From: an uncultured Chitinophaga sp.
Lineage (GTDB): Bacteria; Bacteroidota; Bacteroidia; Chitinophagales; Chitinophagaceae
Assembly: GCF_902168175.1 (NCBI RefSeq)
Contig: NZ_CABHOU010000054.1
Location: forward strand, 248,001 to 312,000
Length of the DNA stretch: 64,000 bases
Reading direction: 5' to 3'
Both the position numbers and the translations under genes were made by a program. The notes beneath the pieces are model-generated. The model was not told the DNA's origin, made no database searches, and was given only the letters and a program-made list of their open reading frames with translations. Of this stretch, positions 59,565 through 64,000 are shown piece by piece; the first letter of the stretch is position 1; each line of letters begins with the position of its first letter.

Positions 59565-60023
59565 TCACCGCATAATATCGGTATCCACCGGTGTGTATCC
59601 CCAATGCCTGCTCAGCGAAAGTATCTGCCCTTTATGATGGAATTCGTGCGTAATAACATGCGTAAAGAATTGCAGTGCTGTAGTACGAATGTCGTCGCGG
59701 CGAACCTCTTCGTTCATGTCTGTATATCGTTCGAGGTAGTCTGCAACCAGTAAATCTATGCTGGCAAACAACTGTCGCGCATCGTCCACATTCTCGATGC
59801 TGCCGAAAGGGGTAAATTCTATCTCCTGTTCAAGCCCATATTTTCCTATCCAGCTTTGATAGGTATTACAGATGTGGACCAACAGGTTGCGGATGCTGCC
59901 GCCTTTGCCAAATTGGGGATGGGCGGCTGTGAAATGTTCGAGGCTCAGCGTGCCGCAATAATCGAGCAGTACTTTACGCGAACCTTTTATCATCTCATAT
60001 TGAAGAAAGGGTATGCCTTGCAT
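59565..60023 (-). CDS. DinB-family protein
   Basis: A 152-aa four-helix-bundle protein of the DinB/DUF664 group. The three-histidine metal triad pattern is His50 region (LLVHICNTYQSWIGKYG) and HVITHEFHHKGQILSLSRHWG near 120-140, where the two histidines of HEFHHKGQ are typical. Such proteins include bacillithiol or mycothiol transferases and uncharacterised damage-induced proteins. No special neighbour. Confidence 0.88.
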   Translation of the reverse strand: MQGIPFLQYEMIKGSRKVLLDYCGTLSLEHFTAAHPQFGKGGSIRNLLVHICNTYQSWIGKYGLEQEIEFTPFGSIENVDDARQLFASIDLLVADYLERYTDMNEEVRRDDIRTTALQFFTHVITHEFHHKGQILSLSRHWGYTPVDTDIMR

Positions 60024-60120
60024 GGGGTGTGTATCTTTTACTAAAGATAATTCAAATACGCTGTCATGTCATCCGCGGTTCATCTAAATACCCGCCGCGT
60101 TTTTTTATGTGAAATGTTTA

Positions 60121-60128
60121 TACCTTTG
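60121..60128 (+). promoter_or_regulatory. -7-like element upstream of the MFS gene
   Basis: TACCTTTG. The T tract at 60100-60107 does not give a clean TTTG at 19-21 bp. The leader to the ATG at 60247 would be about 110 nt, long enough for control, but no riboswitch class was recognised. Confidence 0.4.
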
Positions 60129-60246
60129 CCGCAGCAACCTACATCTCCCCACCTTTAATAATCACCACGATTTAATGATAACTGCCTGATTTGCATATTG
60201 ATTGTGCATAGTGGCGGGTGCTTTTTTTACTGGAAACAAGGAATCA

Positions 60247-61473
60247 ATGAACAGGAAAACTTTTATATCACTAGTGCTTATACTGGGCTCGCTAACGGCA
60301 TTGGGCCCCTTCTCGATAGATATGTATTTACCGGGCTTCCCTGCTATTGCGGAGTCGCTTAACACAACGGTATCGCATGTATCGCTTTCATTATCGAGTT
60401 ATTTTATTGGTATTTCTGCGGGGCAGTTGTTGTATGGGCCGCTGCTGGACAGGTTTGGCCGTAAGCCGCCTTTGTTCATCGGTCTGGCATTATACATTCT
60501 CGCCTCCGTTGGTTGCTCTTTTGCCACCACTATCGATCAGTTGGTGATCCTGCGGTTTATACAGGCAGTAGGAAGTTGTGCCGCTGCGGTGGCTTCTATC
60601 GCCATGGTGCGCGACCTCTTCCCCGTGGAGGATAATGCAAAGGTATTTGCGCTGTTATTCCTGGTGGTAGGCGCTTCGCCCATGATCGCTCCAACAGTTG
60701 GTAGTTACGTAACAGCTGCCTGGGGCTGGACTTCCGTATTCTGGGTATTAGCCGGTATGGGCATTTTGTTGTTCCTGGCCTGTGTGTATTATCTGCCCGA
60801 CAGTTATAAACCAGATACCAGCCTGTCGTTAAAACCGGGCCCTATTATCTCCAATTTCCTGTCCGTTATCCGCGAGCCGCAGTTTTACACTTACGCTATT
60901 GCCGGCTCCTTTGCCTTTTCAGGCCTCTTCGCTTACGTAGCGGGATCGCCATTGTTATTCATGAAAGTATTCGGCTTAGGTGAAAAAACGTACGGGTGGA
61001 TATTTGCCGCGCTCTCTGTTGGTTTTATCGGATCTAATCAGTTAAACACACTGGTGCTGCGGAAATTCAGAAGCGAACAGATAGTACCGGTGGCCATGCT
61101 TCTTCAATCGATCACGGGTATTGTATTTTTAACCGGTACTGTCAATGGCTGGTTTGGCCTGGGCGTAACGCTGTTCCTTTTGTTCATTTACCTCAGCTGT
61201 CTTGGGTTTACTAATCCTAATACGTCAGCACTCTCGCTGGCGCCCTTTTCCCGAAATGCGGGCAGTGCTTCGGCCTTAATGGGCGCTATGCAAATGGGCA
61301 TCGGTACCCTGGCATCTGTGTGCGTAAGCCTGTTCGACGAAAAAGCGGGTGCGGTTCCCATGGTGGCCGTGATGATGGTAAGTAGCATTATTGCTTTAGG
61401 CATCCTGTTGCTGGGCCGCCGTAATATCGCGGAGCTGACTGTAGGCAATGGTCCTGGAATGGCCGTTCACTAA
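60247..61473 (+). CDS. Bcr/CflA-type MFS multidrug exporter
   Basis: A 408-aa protein from the ATG at 60247 (MNRKTFISLVLILGSLTALGPFSIDMYLPGFPAIAESL), the Bcr/CflA start; the longer frame begins at a TTG. Twelve helices are present. Motif A is GPLLDRFGRKPPLFIGL, and motif C is VVGASPMIAPTVGSYV, both of the drug/H+ DHA1 group. It exports small cationic or amphenicol-like compounds. The leader is about 110 nt long. A terminator follows. Confidence 0.93.
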   Translation: MNRKTFISLVLILGSLTALGPFSIDMYLPGFPAIAESLNTTVSHVSLSLSSYFIGISAGQLLYGPLLDRFGRKPPLFIGLALYILASVGCSFATTIDQLVILRFIQAVGSCAAAVASIAMVRDLFPVEDNAKVFALLFLVVGASPMIAPTVGSYVTAAWGWTSVFWVLAGMGILLFLACVYYLPDSYKPDTSLSLKPGPIISNFLSVIREPQFYTYAIAGSFAFSGLFAYVAGSPLLFMKVFGLGEKTYGWIFAALSVGFIGSNQLNTLVLRKFRSEQIVPVAMLLQSITGIVFLTGTVNGWFGLGVTLFLLFIYLSCLGFTNPNTSALSLAPFSRNAGSASALMGAMQMGIGTLASVCVSLFDEKAGAVPMVAVMMVSSIIALGILLLGRRNIAELTVGNGPGMAVH

Positions 61474-61499
61474 CTTCAAAACATCTTCTTTGATAAACT

Positions 61500-61518
61500 G
61501 CCGGGTGATGAGCCCGGC
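61500..61518 (+). terminator. Terminator after the MFS gene
   Basis: GCCGGG (61500-61505) / CCCGGC (61513-61518), seven-base loop, followed by TTTTTCTTT. Confidence 0.7.
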
Positions 61519-61538
61519 TTTTTCTTTACCATTAAACT

Positions 61539-61564
61539 GCCGTTGCGTCGCACTCTTCAGCCGC
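61539..61564. repeat. Dispersed intergenic repeat, diverged copy 3
   Basis: GCCGTTGCGTCGCACTCTTC followed by AGCCGC resembles the 28-nt repeat at 4915-4942 (GCCGTTGTGTC-ACTCCCTTCAG) with about four changes and one indel. It lies about 70 bp before an 11-bp array, the same order as at 4915-5167. Confidence 0.55.
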
Positions 61565-61633
61565 ATTAACCCTATTCAACATGTGAATATAGTACTCGTT
61601 TCATGCGGATATGCACGGTATTGATAGCAATGT

Positions 61634-61688
61634 AGTGTAGGTTAAGTGTAGGATAAGTGTAGAATAACTGTAGGATTACTGTAGGATA
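61634..61688. repeat. 11-bp tandem array (five units)
   Basis: AGTGTAGGTTA, AGTGTAGGATA, AGTGTAGAATA, ACTGTAGGATT and ACTGTAGGATA, each exactly 11 bp (61634-61644, -61655, -61666, -61677, -61688), followed by a degenerate unit. A GGTGTATA/TATACACC inverted pair follows (61695-61702 and 61729-61736). The whole gap 61519-62012 holds no gene I can support. Confidence 0.8.
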
Positions 61689-62012
61689 AGATACGGTGTA
61701 TATAAGGTGTGAATAATCCTAAAATAGGTATACACCCTGATCTGTAAAGGGATTGGTAGTCCTGAAATGGGTTTACAGGCATGGGCTACAATATTCCATT
61801 CCGCTAATCCAATATGAAATATTCAGAAATCAATACTAAATTAACCAATGCCGTAGTGGCTCAACATCTACGCAAATAGCCCGTAAATTGACGCGCTCCC
61901 TTAAAAATACTTGGTTATCAGCCTTATTTTGGCTAAATTCGTCGTCCCTGTAAAATCAAAATTTGCGCTGAGCAGAAAAATCCGATTCAGTAACCATCAA
62001 CTTAGCCGCGTT

Positions 62013-62396
62013 ATGGCCCCATTGAGTAACTATTGCCCTCCGGGCGTAAGAGATAGTAATTATCGTACGATTTCCCAAAAGCTGTCAAGCGCCTTGAAAA
62101 TACCCGAGGCCATGGTCACTTATGTACTGCTGGAAAAGCTGTACCAGGAGAAGCCACTGGAATGCAAGCGGTTCCTGCCGCAAAGTGCGTTGCACTATTG
62201 TCTTATGAAGGTAAAAGGTAGTTATGAAGTAGTAACGCTGTATAACCGGTTGTTCGTGAGGTTTGCCGATGGAACAACTATTTCATCCTGTCATGCGGAT
62301 ATGACATGGGCTGAGTTTTTCAGGGAAATGTGTGTGGGGCGTCCGCAGCAATTGTTTCTCACCCTGCAGGATGTGATGAGGAAAAATGGTTTTTAA
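62013..62396 (+). CDS. Hypothetical protein (127 aa)
   Basis: The open frame continues upstream to a TTG at 61911, but the ATG at 62013 (MAPLSNYCPPGVRDSNYRTISQKLSSALKIP) gives a more natural protein. It has no signal peptide or membrane helix, and alternates helices (TYVLLEKLYQEKPLECKRFLP) with strands (YEVVTLYNRLFVRFADGTTI). I do not recognise a family. It converges with the next gene, with 5 bp between stops. A small helical regulatory protein is a guess without support. Confidence 0.55.
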   Translation: MAPLSNYCPPGVRDSNYRTISQKLSSALKIPEAMVTYVLLEKLYQEKPLECKRFLPQSALHYCLMKVKGSYEVVTLYNRLFVRFADGTTISSCHADMTWAEFFREMCVGRPQQLFLTLQDVMRKNGF

Positions 62397-62401
62397 GCTT
62401 T

Positions 62402-62656
62402 TCAGGAAAGCTGGTCAATAATCTCCTGCCAGATAATTCTTGCTACTTGTTCTCTTTCTACTACTGCTAACCTCTCATTTAAAGGAGCTAAGCTGCCCTC
62501 AATTAGCTGTTCTTCCTGCAAAGATTCTGTAATCCTATGGAACTGTTCGCCCGGCGCCAGCACCTGGTACGTTGTTGTACCCTGTTCCGGATTCACTTCA
62601 ATATAGAAATTGTACGACCGGTGATCAATATACACGGTGATGATTGAGGTATCCAT
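62402..62656 (-). CDS. Hypothetical protein (84 aa)
   Basis: The frame extends to 62764, but the ATG at 62656 (MDTSIITVYIDHRSYNFYIEVNPEQGTTTYQVLAPG) is preferred: the extra 36 residues are cysteine/tryptophan rich and lack bias. It has a beta-rich N-terminus and a helical acidic C-terminus (LQEEQLIEGSLAPLNERLAVVEREQVARIIWQEI). No family is recognised. A small beta/helix protein with the same feel occurs in many Chitinophagaceae, but I cannot name it. Confidence 0.55.
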   Translation of the reverse strand: MDTSIITVYIDHRSYNFYIEVNPEQGTTTYQVLAPGEQFHRITESLQEEQLIEGSLAPLNERLAVVEREQVARIIWQEIIDQLS

Positions 62657-62922
62657 GGTATATGGTTTTAGATCCTGTTTAAATATATAAAATCCGTACC
62701 AGAAAATCCACAATGGTCTATTTGTGCAATGAAATGTTGCATTTGTCCAACACAAACATAACACCCATTAGTACTATATACGTTGCCAGGCAGCGATCCG
62801 GCTTTTCAGGTTGCTAAAATTTGTGGAGCAAAACGGGTCACGTCAGCTTACTGCTAAGGGAGTTCGTTGGTTGTAGAACAAATCCTACAAAGGGCGGTGA
62901 GGCTGTTTGTCAGTAATAGAAA
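62657..62922. other. Non-coding gap between two minus-strand genes
   Basis: About 265 bp with no open frame I can support. It contains a TTGTAG/CTACAA inverted repeat near 62873-62890 and is moderately GC rich. Confidence 0.5.
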
Positions 62923-62944
62923 GGGCCGGTTTAGTAGCCGGCCC
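62923..62944 (-). terminator. Terminator of the PepSY gene
   Basis: GGGCCGG (62923-62929) / CCGGCCC (62938-62944), seven GC-rich pairs with an eight-base loop, 10 bp after the stop on the minus strand, with a CTTTCTATT flank. Confidence 0.65.
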
Positions 62945-62953
62945 CTGAATCAT

Positions 62954-64000
62954 TTAGAAGACTTTTAGCCCTGTTCGGGTGAGTAGCCAATACACAGTTA
63001 GGAATACTATCAGAAAGGAAAGGGATAGTGCGAAATAGCGCACCACGCGGCGACTGCTTTTTCGGAAGGGGGCAAAGGCGATCATGTTGATCGCAAACAC
63101 CGGCAGCGCTACCGCGAAGTTAAGTACCACGAAAACAGTGGTAAACAACAGGGTGAATATGGCCGGTTGTACAATAATCCCACTCACAACGCCATATAAC
63201 ACACCCATAACAGCGCCTGTCAATACAAACCAGGCTGCATATTTAAATCCTTTTTTCAGGTTGAACACGAAGTACGCCCAGCCGGAGAGGTGTGTATGGG
63301 AGGGAGGCGCCTGCTCTTTGCGCGGACTGTCTCCATTTTTTTTCTGCTTTTTATAGCGGGGCCACCAAATGATGAAACCCGTAACGAACAATACCAGCGG
63401 CATTAAACCGCCCAGCAGCGCCAGTATTTGGGTGGGCAGACCGCCAAAGGACCCGTAATGGATGGGCGTTAGCCAGCTGAGGTAAGCGTTGCCCACATCG
63501 GGGAAGTCGGTGCGGCTGTTCAATAGTACCTTTCCACTGTACTGGTCCAGGATAATCATTTCCCGGTTGCCTTCTACCGGAAGGCGCGTACCCAGCATGT
63601 CGAGTCGGTAGTTGCCGGTGCTGTCGCCGGGCAGGGCGATGCCGGCTGCACGACTGCCTTGCATAGTGGCTTCGCCAATGCGTACCACTTCGGCTATTGA
63701 TAACGGTTTTGCCCCGGCTACATAGGTGCTTTTGGCGCCCAGCAGCTTGGCCACACCCTGTGGCGACTGACCACTCAATATAAAAAGGAGCGGGATCACC
63801 ACTATGGAAAAGGTGATGCAAACACCGGTAAGCGACAATATGGCCACCACAGGGGCAGAGTAAAAGCCCAGGATATTATGCCAGTCGTAGTTCTGCCTTT
63901 TGAAGCTGGCTTTAAAGTTTACGGTAAGCACCGACTTAAGCTGCTTCCACTTATCTGGTATCCATAACCGCAGGCCGCTGATGGTAAGAATGAGTAGTAT
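62954..64000 (-). CDS. PepSY-associated membrane protein, 5' part missing
   Basis: The frame is open to base 64000, so the start is beyond the window; at least 348 residues are present. Visible parts: LTISGLRLWIPDKWKQLKSV, DWHNILGFYSAPVVAILSLTGVCI (first visible helix pair), a periplasmic PepSY-like region (LSIAEVVRIGEATMQ, MIILDQYSGKVLLNSRTDFPDVGNAYLSWLTPIHYGSFGGLP), then helices near the C-terminus including LLGGLMPLVLFVTGFIIWW. This is the PepSY_TM layout linked to siderophore-iron reduction (FpvG/PiuB-like). A GTG at 63931 is not the start. No iron gene is seen in the window to test the role. Confidence 0.88.
   Translation of the reverse strand: MLLILTISGLRLWIPDKWKQLKSVLTVNFKASFKRQNYDWHNILGFYSAPVVAILSLTGVCITFSIVVIPLLFILSGQSPQGVAKLLGAKSTYVAGAKPLSIAEVVRIGEATMQGSRAAGIALPGDSTGNYRLDMLGTRLPVEGNREMIILDQYSGKVLLNSRTDFPDVGNAYLSWLTPIHYGSFGGLPTQILALLGGLMPLVLFVTGFIIWWPRYKKQKKNGDSPRKEQAPPSHTHLSGWAYFVFNLKKGFKYAAWFVLTGAVMGVLYGVVSGIIVQPAIFTLLFTTVFVVLNFAVALPVFAINMIAFAPFRKSSRRVVRYFALSLSFLIVFLTVYWLLTRTGLKVF

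Noticed and set aside
60130..60246. Riboswitch in front of the MFS exporter gene
   Set aside because: The leader is long enough, but I could not find a convincing pairing scheme or known aptamer motif.

Overview
The window looks like a chromosome segment from a Bacteroidota bacterium, most likely Chitinophagaceae and close to Chitinophaga. The evidence is a SusC/SusD pair beside GH92 enzymes, a short primary sigma factor starting MRQLKITK, promoters of the TTTG / TAnnTTTG type, weak Shine-Dalgarno signals, large 7TMR-DISM and LytS-type sensor kinases, and the ffh-rpsP-rimM-trmD-rplS order. No tRNA, rRNA, IS element, prophage or CRISPR array was seen. Coding density is high, and the non-coding stretches carry short repeats instead of genes.

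Layout. 1-7577: mannan or phosphomannan utilisation locus (SusC 3' end, SusD, and two GH92 mannosidases in opposite orientation). 7757-8194: a 57-aa membrane protein and an 11-bp periodic repeat array. 8420-14083: five genes on the minus strand, an E1/ThiF-like adenylyltransferase, a GNAT-like acyltransferase, a 7TMR-DISM histidine kinase, a receiver-kinase hybrid and a lone receiver. 14854-20712: exported superoxide dismutase, then an envelope set (ArnT-like glycosyltransferase, PAP2 phosphatase, LptF/G permease) and two small genes. 21141-27729: core information genes (rpoD, ffh, rpsP, rimM, trmD, rplS) plus tatA and gatA. 27769-36040: lytic transglycosylase, a repeat-rich gap, cation/proton antiporter, S4 protein, lysA, a DUF3267 membrane peptidase and a GAF protein. 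36108-40623: a three-part secreted protein (calcineurin-like phosphoesterase, kinase-like fold, Omp85-like barrel) with a lipoprotein partner. 40708-46490: a tight operon of an HD-PycTM fusion, ppk1, a thioredoxin, a DUF4442 protein and a beta-CASP nuclease. 46493-50954: LytS-type sensor kinase and a dicarboxylate symporter. 51062-58998: a respiratory block with fatty acid desaturase, Crp/Fnr regulator, SUMT, nirB, nirD, an outer-membrane porin and nirC. 59151-64000: GNAT, DinB, Bcr/CflA exporter, more repeats, two unknown small genes and a PepSY membrane protein cut by the window edge.

How genes work together. The respiratory block is self-consistent: SUMT starts the siroheme branch, NirBD reduces nitrite to ammonium, and NirC and the porin move nitrite across the two membranes. 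A Crp/Fnr protein with four N-terminal cysteines lies between two identical-core TGATnTAAATCA sites, one in front of the oxygen-requiring desaturase and one in front of nirB/cobA, which suggests one oxygen- or NO-responsive switch. The kinase genes lying downstream of the E1-like/acyltransferase pair suggest, by inference only, a signal-making and signal-sensing module.

The non-coding DNA contains three arrays with exactly 11-bp period but different unit sequences (5070-5167, 8101-8194, 61634-61688), and a 28-nt dispersed repeat found at 4915 and 29565 with a weaker relative at 61539.
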